A DNA stretch of 64,000 nucleotides from Marinilabiliaceae bacterium UBA5488 (GTDB lineage: Bacteria > Bacteroidota > Bacteroidia > Bacteroidales > Marinilabiliaceae), in the NCBI GenBank assembly GCA_002427105.1, contig DIPM01000032.1, positions 1-64,000 on the forward strand, read 5' to 3'. The notes below the pieces were generated by a model. It saw only the letters and a program-made list of their open reading frames with translations. It ran no database searches and was not told the origin of the DNA. A program made the translations under genes and the position numbers. This document shows positions 25,609-33,100 of this stretch, one piece after another. Position 1 is the first letter of the stretch, and every line of letters begins with the position of its first letter.

Positions 25609-26637
25609 TCATTTAGAATCGGTATAAAGTACGCTGTTCTCTTCGTTTTCTTCAATGCCTTGTTCGTCAACGAAATGCGTAAAGCGATAAGCAGCTTTGT
25701 TCATCCTGTCCATAATAGCCAGACCGATGCCTTCCTCCTTTACTTTTACTGCAAAAATCTGCTCTACCGAGGGATCGGCTTCCAACTCATGCAAGGCGGC
25801 AAACATCCTCGCGGCGGCCTCAAGCAAATCGCCCTCAGGCGAAAGAAGGATGATTTTTGACTGAGCATTGTCAGGAACATGATGAGGTTCGAACAATAAC
25901 AAGCCCGCGTAATCAGGGAGCTTTTCGGGCACTTCATCGAAGAGATAAAGCGGCTTACGCGGCGAATAGTGACTTTTTAGCTGGCCGGGAGCCTTAATAT
26001 GCTTGTCTGTATCCGACATTATCACTTTGGCATCCGGGAAATCAGCTCTTATCCGGTCGGGTGTTATAGCGCCCGGGCGTAATATTTCTATTGTTGAGCC
26101 GCTTACAGTAACGATAGTAGATTCCAGCCCTATTTCCGTTTTACCCCCGTCAAGCAGGTAGTCAATGGTCTTAAGCTGCTCTTTGACGTGTATTGGTTCG
26201 GTAGGGCTCAACCTGCCAAAAATATTGGCGCTTGGAGCTGCTATCGGAACTCCTGCTTGTTTAATCAGCTTTAAAGCAACCTTGTGAGAAGGCATTCTTA
26301 CTGCTACTGTCTTAAGCCCTGCACTTACTATAGCAGGTACTTTTCCGGTTTTGGGAGCCACTATTGTGAGAGGACCCGGCCAGTACTTTTCGGCTAAGCG
26401 GATAATAAGCGGAGAAATCGGCTTTTTGAAAACCGTCGGCAATTCGTCAATTGAAGAGATATGCAAAATTAGAGGGTCAAAAGAAGGGCGTTTTTTTGCT
26501 TCAAAAATGCGTGCTACAGCTTTTGCATCCAATCCATTCGCCCCTAACCCATAAACTGTCTCTGTTGGGAAGGCTACTAATTTGCCTTCCTTAATCAATT
26601 TTGAAGCAAAAATTGTGTCTTTTCCTGATTTTATCAT
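25609..26637 (-). CDS. Threonylcarbamoyl-AMP synthase, Sua5 type
   Basis: 342 residues: the YrdC domain (about 1-195) with KEGKLVAFPTETVYGLGA at the active site, LILHISS and SAPSANIFGRLSPT, followed by a Sua5 C-terminal domain (about 220-335). The enzyme makes threonylcarbamoyl-AMP from Thr, bicarbonate and ATP for the t6A modification at position 37 of ANN-reading tRNAs. Its ATG shares one base with the purE stop codon (TAATG), so it is translationally coupled to purE. Third gene of the DUF4914-purE-sua5 operon. Confidence 0.92.
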   Translation of the reverse strand: MIKSGKDTIFASKLIKEGKLVAFPTETVYGLGANGLDAKAVARIFEAKKRPSFDPLILHISSIDELPTVFKKPISPLIIRLAEKYWPGPLTIVAPKTGKVPAIVSAGLKTVAVRMPSHKVALKLIKQAGVPIAAPSANIFGRLSPTEPIHVKEQLKTIDYLLDGGKTEIGLESTIVTVSGSTIEILRPGAITPDRIRADFPDAKVIMSDTDKHIKAPGQLKSHYSPRKPLYLFDEVPEKLPDYAGLLLFEPHHVPDNAQSKIILLSPEGDLLEAAARMFAALHELEADPSVEQIFAVKVKEEGIGLAIMDRMNKAAYRFTHFVDEQGIEENEENSVLYTDSK

Positions 26638-27104
26638 TAGAGAAGCTCGTTGTTATCGTTTTCCAGCTTTTGACGCTGCGCTTCCTGAAAAGCCATTACT
26701 TTTTTACGTACATTCATATCATTCAGTCCGATGATTTTTGCGGCGGCCAGAGCAGCATTGTCGGGCTCTAAAACTACCAGAGGAGCCACTCCGGAAGGCA
26801 TCCGAAGACTTGAATAGATGTCGGTTCCGGCAAATTTGTCGCCGTAAGGGGGACAGGCTATTACCGGACAGTGGGTTTGTGCATCACTAAAACCGCTTAA
26901 AGCATTACTTCGACCGGCCACGGTGATAAACACTGCCTGTTCTTTTTCATACGCTTTGATAATTTCAAGGCATTTCAATGGAACTTTATGTGCCGATGCT
27001 ATCCTCATTACAGTGGCTACGCCCAATGACTCCGCCGCTTTGGCAATCCTTGCCGACCATTCCAGGTCGGCTTTGGATCCCATAATAATTACAATTTTAC
27101 TCAT
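26637..27104 (-). CDS. purE: PurE, class II-like AIR carboxylase
   Basis: 155 residues of the PurE fold: GSKADLEWSARI at the N-terminus, IASAHKVP and TVAGRSNALSGF, then VIACPPYGDK. Bacterial class I PurE has AHR-T/S-P and GGAAHL in these two places; the HK pair and the VAGRSN motif here match class II enzymes such as the carboxylase domain of animal PAICS. Class II enzymes carboxylate aminoimidazole ribonucleotide directly with CO2 in purine synthesis and need no PurK. No purK is seen in the window. Co-transcribed with DUF4914 (15-base gap) and coupled to sua5. Confidence 0.9.
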   Translation of the reverse strand: MSKIVIIMGSKADLEWSARIAKAAESLGVATVMRIASAHKVPLKCLEIIKAYEKEQAVFITVAGRSNALSGFSDAQTHCPVIACPPYGDKFAGTDIYSSLRMPSGVAPLVVLEPDNAALAAAKIIGLNDMNVRKKVMAFQEAQRQKLENDNNELL

Positions 27105-27119
27105 ACTAATTATTTGTTC

Positions 27120-29036
27120 TTATTTCTCTTTTTTCAAAAACGCATACTTATATTCCATAGGGAGAAGTTCGTTGTACTCTTCAACGCTGGCACCATTCAG
27201 GCAGGCTTCAATAATTTTACGCCCCAAAGGTAATAAATCATCCTGAAGATATTGCGGTAATTCTCTCCTAAAGAAATCATATAGCATCTCAGCGCCCTTG
27301 TCGTAACCATCTTCTCCTACCTCGTCCTGCTTATATACCTTTAAAAAGCGCGATGGAACCTTGGCTCCTTCAATGGTGAGGTAATTCAGCTCATAGCCTA
27401 ACAAGGAGCAGCGCGCAGGCTGGTATTGCTCAAAGCGTAGCTTGGAATTTCCGCGGCGCGTTAAATATTCGCGCATTAACAATTGAGGTTTAAATCCTAC
27501 CTTCCACACGCCTATATGCTGGTTGGGCGTTAGTGTGTAGCGAACTCTGGGTGAATCCCAGATTTGATCCAAAAGCAAATTGGCTTGACGCACTTTTTGC
27601 CCTGTGGCAAAAGGCCAGTAAGAACCAACTCCTTCGCTCTCCATGGCGCCCCCTCCCGAAATACTGGGATTGGCGTATCCGCGCGGACTGACCAAACGCC
27701 ATAACCATGCCAGTGCCGGAGGCAGGATGTGGAAAATACCTATAATACCAAAGTTTGGATTCTCGCGTGAACTGGGCGGAGTGCGTACGCCAAAACTGCG
27801 CACATCAATTGTTATCGGGCGATCCATCACGTTTGGTATCAAATGACGCGGAACTATAACGCGGGGATTTGGGCATTTTTTGCCGTTCCCATCGTCAATA
27901 TGATTCCAAATCATGGCAGTACCGTTGGGGTTTGTATCGATATTGATAAAGAGTAAAGGCTCCTTAGGATTCATCGTGATGCGCTCCAATGAAGGATCGT
28001 CGCCATAATTGTTAACTCCATCCACCCTCAAAAACCATCCGTTTTCTGCATCAGCAACGGTAAGTTTGCCGTTGGGTTTTTGATAGCTGGGATGGCAAAG
28101 AGCCATATCATCTGTTACAGGGTTGAAGGTGCAGAATAATGGGATATTTATCAAACGTTGCTCGCCCGAAATCATGTTGGTGCCGATTTTGACCTGCCCG
28201 TTGGGCTCTCGCGGAATAAACTGAAGCATCTCGCTCTTACCGCCACCGCTGGCGCCTTCGTGCATAAAATTGGTGGTGTTGTCGTAAGGACTTACTGCTT
28301 GAACCGAAGAACAGTGAGTTGTAACCCATCCTTCTTCTTCCCCTTCAGTCAGAAGTACCGCATATAGTCCTTTTTTGGCACTCGGACCGGGGTATAAATT
28401 ATAGGAATACAGCTCATGAAAGCCGTCAAGGCGGTTGTGAACCACCTTTTGCTTACCGCCAAAGTGAGTGTGACGGAATGGAGGAGCTACATATATGACT
28501 GAGTCTAATTTGAAACCATCCGGAAGCTCGTTAAAAGGTATCATCTTTTGCAAGAGAGCAAGACCCAGGGCAAAGAATCCTGCATTTGCAGGCGCGATAG
28601 CAATACCGCCATAACCAATAGGGTGGTTCCCTGCAAAGTAAAGAAACACAGCAAGTTCCTGCTTTTTTAGCCAATCAAATGTTTCTCCCCGAAGTTCTGA
28701 AAAGTCTTTCCCATAAACCTCTGAGAAGCGCAGTTTGTCGCTGGGTTTATTATCCGCTATTAGCATGGTGTCGGGGTCGCGACGACGCATATAGGGCTCC
28801 GGGTAATTGGCCGAAATCCCGTTAGATACACGATGCACAACTGCTTCGAGGTATTCTCCTTTGCCGGGGACCTCGTATTTCACCTCGAAAGTAGCATTTT
28901 CGGGGCCGTTTGTCGCGGCATCAAATAGCTCAGAGCTCGAGTTGTAATAATGCACTTTGGGCGCAGACTTAAGGATATCCTTAATCTGGTTGGGTACCTT
29001 GACTCCTTTGTTCTCCAGTTCTTTAATAATGCTCAT
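27120..29036 (-). CDS. DUF4914-family P-loop protein
   Basis: 638 residues, resembling the uncharacterised DUF4914 family of Bacteroidota and some Firmicutes. The most telling feature is the phosphate-binding loop HEGASGGGKSEM (residues 259-270), which resembles the GxSGxGKSE loop of HPr kinase and the PEP carboxykinase P-loop. A His-rich stretch PPFRHTHFGGKQKVVH precedes it. The C-terminal half has conserved Trp/Gly/Pro segments (FGVRTPPSSRENPNF, GGAMESEGVGSYWPF). This suggests a nucleotide-dependent kinase or carboxykinase-like cytoplasmic enzyme. It leads an operon with purE and sua5; the substrate is unknown. Confidence 0.75.
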   Translation of the reverse strand: MSIIKELENKGVKVPNQIKDILKSAPKVHYYNSSSELFDAATNGPENATFEVKYEVPGKGEYLEAVVHRVSNGISANYPEPYMRRRDPDTMLIADNKPSDKLRFSEVYGKDFSELRGETFDWLKKQELAVFLYFAGNHPIGYGGIAIAPANAGFFALGLALLQKMIPFNELPDGFKLDSVIYVAPPFRHTHFGGKQKVVHNRLDGFHELYSYNLYPGPSAKKGLYAVLLTEGEEEGWVTTHCSSVQAVSPYDNTTNFMHEGASGGGKSEMLQFIPREPNGQVKIGTNMISGEQRLINIPLFCTFNPVTDDMALCHPSYQKPNGKLTVADAENGWFLRVDGVNNYGDDPSLERITMNPKEPLLFINIDTNPNGTAMIWNHIDDGNGKKCPNPRVIVPRHLIPNVMDRPITIDVRSFGVRTPPSSRENPNFGIIGIFHILPPALAWLWRLVSPRGYANPSISGGGAMESEGVGSYWPFATGQKVRQANLLLDQIWDSPRVRYTLTPNQHIGVWKVGFKPQLLMREYLTRRGNSKLRFEQYQPARCSLLGYELNYLTIEGAKVPSRFLKVYKQDEVGEDGYDKGAEMLYDFFRRELPQYLQDDLLPLGRKIIEACLNGASVEEYNELLPMEYKYAFLKKEK

Positions 29037-29325
29037 ACTTTTGTGGTTTTCAATTTAATACTTTAGTTCACCGGAATTGTGGAGGAATTCCGAATTATGT
29101 TTCGGGAAAGAATGTAGTGACTTTGAAGGCATCTCTTAGGCTCTAATATACACAAGGGCAATATGAATCAAAAATACGAAAACATGATTTATTTGTTTGC
29201 CTTTTTACAATCATTATAATTTGTTAGAATTTTCTCTCTTAACGGGGCAATTTACTCTTCATTGTGTATGCTTTGCGTAAAGATAATTATCCCTTGACTT
29301 TTATGCCCCTGGATATTTTGTGAAA

Positions 29326-29337
29326 TCTGACAAAATA
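29326..29337 (+). promoter_or_regulatory. Candidate operator word, site 2
   Basis: TCTGACAAAATA, identical to 20276-20287 in the araC promoter. Here it lies about 10 bases upstream of the -33 element, a position suited to an activator. Role inferred. Confidence 0.35.
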
Positions 29338-29346
29338 ACTTAGCGC

Positions 29347-29378
29347 TTTGACAACTATCAAACTTAATTATACTTTTA
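29347..29378 (+). promoter_or_regulatory. Promoter of the GH95 gene
   Basis: TTTG (29347-29350), 20-base spacer, TACTTTTA (29371-29378), one mismatch to TAnnTTTG. The start codon is about 60 bases downstream. Confidence 0.55.
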
Positions 29379-29439
29379 CCTCCGCATCGGTCTTCAAAAT
29401 ATTTACAGATGCTGTCATCACCTTAATAAGATAAAAAAT

Positions 29440-31797
29440 ATGCTGTATATGGAAAGAATTGCCCCGCTTTTAATACTCCTGCTGGCTGCTGCCTGTGCTC
29501 CGGTAGAACAAATAGAAGACACAAGCTATCAGCTGTGGTATGAGGCTCCGGCGACCGACTGGATGACGGAAGCCTTGCCTGTTGGTAATGGCTATATGGG
29601 GGTAATGTTCTTTGGCGAGCCCGATAAGGAACAACTGCAGTTTTCTGAAGAGTCGCTTTGGGCGGGTGGCCCAGGCTCATCACCACTTTATAATTACGGA
29701 TTAAAGGAGGGAGCTTACAAATACCTTCCTAAAGTAAGACAGCTTTTAATGGAAGGAGAGTTTGATGCTGCACACGAGCTTGCCAGAAAGGAGCTGAGCG
29801 GCACTGTGCATGAGGTGCCCGTATATCTCTCTGATTTTGGCGCGCAGCAAACAATGGGCGATATATATGTCTCGGTCGCCAATAAGGGTGAAGTATCAGA
29901 CTATAGAAGATGGATTGATTTGAAGACCGGAGCGGGCTATATTAGTTATCAATCAGCCGGAACAGAGCATAAAAGGCGTTTCTTTGGCGTATATCCAAAT
30001 CGTGTTATGGTGTATTCGTTCTCAAACAATAGCAAGGAGGGCCTTGACTACCACGTCACTATTGAAACACCCCATAAGATTGATGATTTAAGTTACAAGG
30101 ACAGCATAATCTTTCTTAAGGGGCATTTGGGCGACAATATGCTGGGCTTTGGCTCTTCTGTTTATGTTAAGACTGATGGAGAAATTGCTTTTGATAATGG
30201 AAAATTAGAAGTAGCAGGCGCCAGTTCATTGTCTCTTATTCATTCTTCGGCTACAGAGTACGCTCCTGTATTTCCTCACTATCGTGGAAAGGACTATCAG
30301 GCTGAACTAAGGACGATAATGGCTGAAGTAAGTGCTTTAGATGTCGCGGATTTGTGGGACATTCACCTACTTGATTACCAGCCGCTTTTCGATAGGGTGA
30401 AACTCAATTTGCATGGCAACAAAAACGATTCGCTGAATACAGCTAAGCGTTTATTGGCTTATGCCGGGGGAGCTGAAGATCTTGGGCTCGAGGAACTGTA
30501 TTTCCAGTATGCCCGCTACCTTACTTTAATGTCATCGCGACCCGGAACCATGCCTATGCATCTCCAGGGGAAGTGGAACAACCAGACCGACCCGCCATGG
30601 ACCTGCGATTATCATACAAATATTAACTTGCAGATGCTTTACTGGCCTGCTGAAGTGTTGAATCTGCCCGAATCGCACATGCCCTTAATTGATTATATGA
30701 AAACTCTGGTAGAGCCTGGCCGTTTGGCAGCTAAGGAGTTTTTCGGAGCTCGCGGTTGGATTGTAAATACTATGAATAATGCCTACGGGTTTACTTCACC
30801 CGGATGGGATTTTCCATGGGGCTTTTTTCCGGCAGGCGCAGCATGGCTTTGCCAGCATGCATGGGAGCACTTCGAGTACAATCAGGACACTACCTATCTT
30901 AGGGAGGATGCCTTTCCCTTAATGAATGAGGCCGCCCTTTTCTGGATGGACTATCTTGTTAAGGACGATAAAGGCTATCTGGTTTCAATGCCTTCATATT
31001 CACCCGAGCACGGAGGAATATCAAAAGGAGCTTCTATGGATCATCAGATAGTCTGGGATCTCTTTAATAATTGCGCGAAAGCTTCTGAAGTGTTAGAGAT
31101 GGCTGATTTAGCCTTACTTTTTGCAAGCTACCGTGACAGTTTGGCCCTTCCTTCAATTGGAAGCTGGGGACAACTTATGGAGTGGAGTGAGGATCTTGAC
31201 GATCCTGAGAGCAAGCATCGTCATGTGAGCCATTTATTTGCCTTGCATCCCGGGCGGCAAATCAGCCTAAATAACACGCCCGAATTGGCCGAAGCAGCAA
31301 GGGTAAGTCTGGAAGCCCGGGGAGATGACGGAACAGGCTGGTCATTGGCCTGGAAGATAAATTTCCATGCACGTTTGCAAAACGGCAACCAAGCATATAA
31401 GCTATTAAGGCGCTTGTTGCAGCCTGTTGGAGTAGGTGGCAGCGGAGCCGGAGGCGAGGGAGGAGGAGGCTCATACAGCAACCTGCTTTGTGCTCATCCG
31501 CCGTTTCAGTTGGATGGCAATATGGGTGCTGCGGCAGGAATTGCAGCTATGCTGATTCAGTCGCAAAGCGGAACTATTCATTTATTGCCTGCACTGCCCG
31601 ATTCGTGGCCAAACGGCGAGGTCTCGGGTCTGAAGGCGCAGGGTGGATTTGAACTGTCCTTCGCGTGGCGACAGAGCAGAGTGCTTGAAGTGGATATTTC
31701 AGGCACTCCGGGAGCCAAGGGTGTTATGCAAGTAGGAGATAGACTGTATAATTTCCAAATACCTGAAACTGGCACTTATAAAAGGCTGTTACCTTGA
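29440..31797 (+). CDS. GH95 alpha-L-fucosidase, lipoprotein
   Basis: 785 residues of glycoside hydrolase family 95, which removes terminal alpha-1,2- (and some 1,3/1,4-) L-fucose from glycans. The N-terminal domain opens with LWYEAPATDWMTEALPVGNGYMG. Catalytic positions of the family are visible: the Asn pair Asn394/Asn396 in HTNINLQ, the general acid Glu523 in SPEHGG and Asp692 in FQLDGNMG. A lipobox LAAAC (Cys19) places it on the outer membrane. A Gly-rich loop (664-677) sits just before the Asp692 motif and is unusual. It probably supplies fucose to the 15.8-20 kb cluster. Codon 4 is an alternative start. Confidence 0.93.
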   Translation: MLYMERIAPLLILLLAAACAPVEQIEDTSYQLWYEAPATDWMTEALPVGNGYMGVMFFGEPDKEQLQFSEESLWAGGPGSSPLYNYGLKEGAYKYLPKVRQLLMEGEFDAAHELARKELSGTVHEVPVYLSDFGAQQTMGDIYVSVANKGEVSDYRRWIDLKTGAGYISYQSAGTEHKRRFFGVYPNRVMVYSFSNNSKEGLDYHVTIETPHKIDDLSYKDSIIFLKGHLGDNMLGFGSSVYVKTDGEIAFDNGKLEVAGASSLSLIHSSATEYAPVFPHYRGKDYQAELRTIMAEVSALDVADLWDIHLLDYQPLFDRVKLNLHGNKNDSLNTAKRLLAYAGGAEDLGLEELYFQYARYLTLMSSRPGTMPMHLQGKWNNQTDPPWTCDYHTNINLQMLYWPAEVLNLPESHMPLIDYMKTLVEPGRLAAKEFFGARGWIVNTMNNAYGFTSPGWDFPWGFFPAGAAWLCQHAWEHFEYNQDTTYLREDAFPLMNEAALFWMDYLVKDDKGYLVSMPSYSPEHGGISKGASMDHQIVWDLFNNCAKASEVLEMADLALLFASYRDSLALPSIGSWGQLMEWSEDLDDPESKHRHVSHLFALHPGRQISLNNTPELAEAARVSLEARGDDGTGWSLAWKINFHARLQNGNQAYKLLRRLLQPVGVGGSGAGGEGGGGSYSNLLCAHPPFQLDGNMGAAAGIAAMLIQSQSGTIHLLPALPDSWPNGEVSGLKAQGGFELSFAWRQSRVLEVDISGTPGAKGVMQVGDRLYNFQIPETGTYKRLLP

Positions 31798-31802
31798 ATT
31801 GT

Positions 31803-32507
31803 TTAAATAATAAACCCTCGGGTTTCAGCTACGATAATAATCATCTCAATAATTTCCTCATCGCTCATTGTTGCGACGTTAAACATCATGTCATAAAAAT
31901 CAATATCGGGACGATCCTTCTCGAAGTAGTTGCGAAACTGAAGTCTGCGTCTGTCAATTTCGAGTGCCTCTTTTTTGGCATCGGCAATGGTCATGCCATA
32001 GGATTCGGCCACTTGTTTGGCTCGCCACTCGATAGGTGCCAGTAGTTTGACATGCAGCGCCCTTGCAAAGTTTTTAGTGATAGACTCGGCTGCCCGGCCA
32101 ACAATAACCACATTACCTTCGACGGCGGCGGTGTAGATAAAACTTGCAATCGTGTTCTTTACCTTTACGTCACTGGGATAAAACTCATCCGAAAAGAATT
32201 GAGTAAGGTGATCAAAAAAGCCCCGCGTGCGATAACTTGACAAATCCTGAATTAAGGTAGGTGATAGCTTCAACTGACGGGCTGACTCTTCGATAATCTC
32301 TTTGCTAATCCATTTCCATTCAACATCGTGACCTAAGCGTCTGTTTTTCTCCGTTATCGTTTCAGAAAGTAACCTTGCTATACGTTTTCCTGGGCAGCCA
32401 AATTCCCTTGAGATTGTAATAACGGGACCCTGGTTAGATGCTTGTTCTTCAGAACTTTTTTTCTTGCCTGTCCGTTCGCGCATGTACTTTAGAAATAGAT
32501 TTTCCAT
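31803..32507 (-). CDS. Cytidylate-kinase-like protein
   Basis: 234 residues. The P-loop region VITISREFGCPGKRIARLL and the later RAAESITKNFARALHVKLLAP fit the cytidylate kinase-like (Cytidylate_kin2) family, common in Bacteroidota and clostridia and distinct from housekeeping Cmk. Substrate unknown; phosphorylation of a nucleoside monophosphate is the family guess. It converges with the fucosidase gene, leaving only 5 bases between the stops and no terminator. Upstream lie two terminated RNA-like units that read toward this gene, so attenuation is possible. Confidence 0.82.
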   Translation of the reverse strand: MENLFLKYMRERTGKKKSSEEQASNQGPVITISREFGCPGKRIARLLSETITEKNRRLGHDVEWKWISKEIIEESARQLKLSPTLIQDLSSYRTRGFFDHLTQFFSDEFYPSDVKVKNTIASFIYTAAVEGNVVIVGRAAESITKNFARALHVKLLAPIEWRAKQVAESYGMTIADAKKEALEIDRRRLQFRNYFEKDRPDIDFYDMMFNVATMSDEEIIEMIIIVAETRGFII

Positions 32508-32601
32508 ATCTTTTTTATGTAGTTATTTGGACGGTTTTTCTATTGTTGTTTATAAGTCTTATTTGTTTTCAGAAAAGTAGTAAGAATCGTTGAATTATCA
32601 A

Positions 32602-32687
32602 AAATAAAAAAGGACAGATTCAAAAATCTGTCCTTTCCCCTTAAATCAGCCTTTGTTAACCAAATCCAAATCTATGAAAAAAAATCT
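32602..32687 (-). ncRNA. Candidate small RNA or leader, unit 1
   Basis: On the minus strand an exact -7 box TATCTTTG (32692-32699, the same sequence as at the tRNA gene) is followed by about 85 bases and a perfect 12-bp terminator with a T tract. The segment GGATTTGGTTAAC is nearly repeated in unit 2. It can be a free small RNA or an attenuated leader of the kinase-like gene starting at 32507. Confidence 0.45.
32609..32636 (-). terminator. Terminator of unit 1
   Basis: AAAGGACAGATT (32609-32620) pairs perfectly with AATCTGTCCTTT (32625-32636), 4-base loop; minus-strand tail is T-rich (TTTTTTATTTTT). Confidence 0.85.
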
Positions 32688-32773
32688 ACGACAAAGATAG
32701 GCTAGTATTCGGTGAAAGAGATTGAATGCAAGTTAATTGATGTTAAGAGTTGGGCTCTAATTAATATCAATTT

Positions 32774-32845
32774 TAAATAAAAAAGGATGGCTTTTTAGCC
32801 ATCCTTTAAAACCGATTAACTAAATCCAGGTTTTATTAAAATCCC
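32774..32845 (-). ncRNA. Candidate small RNA, unit 2
   Basis: Related to unit 1: GGATTTAGTTAA, then a terminator with a T tract. The candidate -7 box CATTTTTG (32850-32857) has one mismatch. The two units share layout and a conserved core but differ in their hairpin sequences, as expected for RNAs under selection outside the terminator. Confidence 0.4.
32782..32807 (-). terminator. Terminator of unit 2
   Basis: AAAGGATGGCT (32782-32792) pairs with AGCCATCCTTT (32797-32807), 4-base loop; T-rich on the minus strand (TTTTTTATTT). Confidence 0.85.
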
Positions 32846-33050
32846 CGTGCAAAAATGTATATATTACTTAATATATTACAGAAAGGTTGTGTTAACTTTT
32901 GTTAATTATATGATTTTTTTTCAGTTTTCAGTTTTCAGATTTCTTTAATTGCTTATGCCTCAATGTAAGGGATATTTTGCGAGCAGATTGGTTAATGAAC
33001 GAAAATAGACCGGGCTTTGGGTCGCCCGACTATTATCACTTTGTTGTTTA

Positions 33051-33080
33051 TTGATTTATCGACATAATCCATTACTTTTG
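33051..33080 (+). promoter_or_regulatory. Promoter of the YfcC-NUDIX operon
   Basis: TTG (33051-33053), exact 19-base spacer, TACTTTTG (33073-33080): a perfect Bacteroidota promoter, 20 bases before the start codon, so the leader is very short. Confidence 0.85.
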
Positions 33081-33100
33081 ACGCTTCAAATTTTCCGGAT

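Larger units (their letters stand above)
29037..29439. other. Divergent intergenic region, DUF4914 / fucosidase
   Basis: No gene is seen. It holds a minus-strand -7 candidate TATTTTTG at 29169-29176 for the DUF4914 operon, and the fucosidase promoter and operator-like word listed separately. The remainder is AT-rich without a strong hairpin. Confidence 0.5.
32508..33100. other. Intergenic region with two terminated RNA-like units
   Basis: No coding frame is supported. The left and centre hold two similar minus-strand units, each ending in a strong terminator; the right end holds the promoter of the YfcC-type gene and a GC-rich hairpin near 33011-33029 (CGGGC/GCCCG). Confidence 0.6.
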
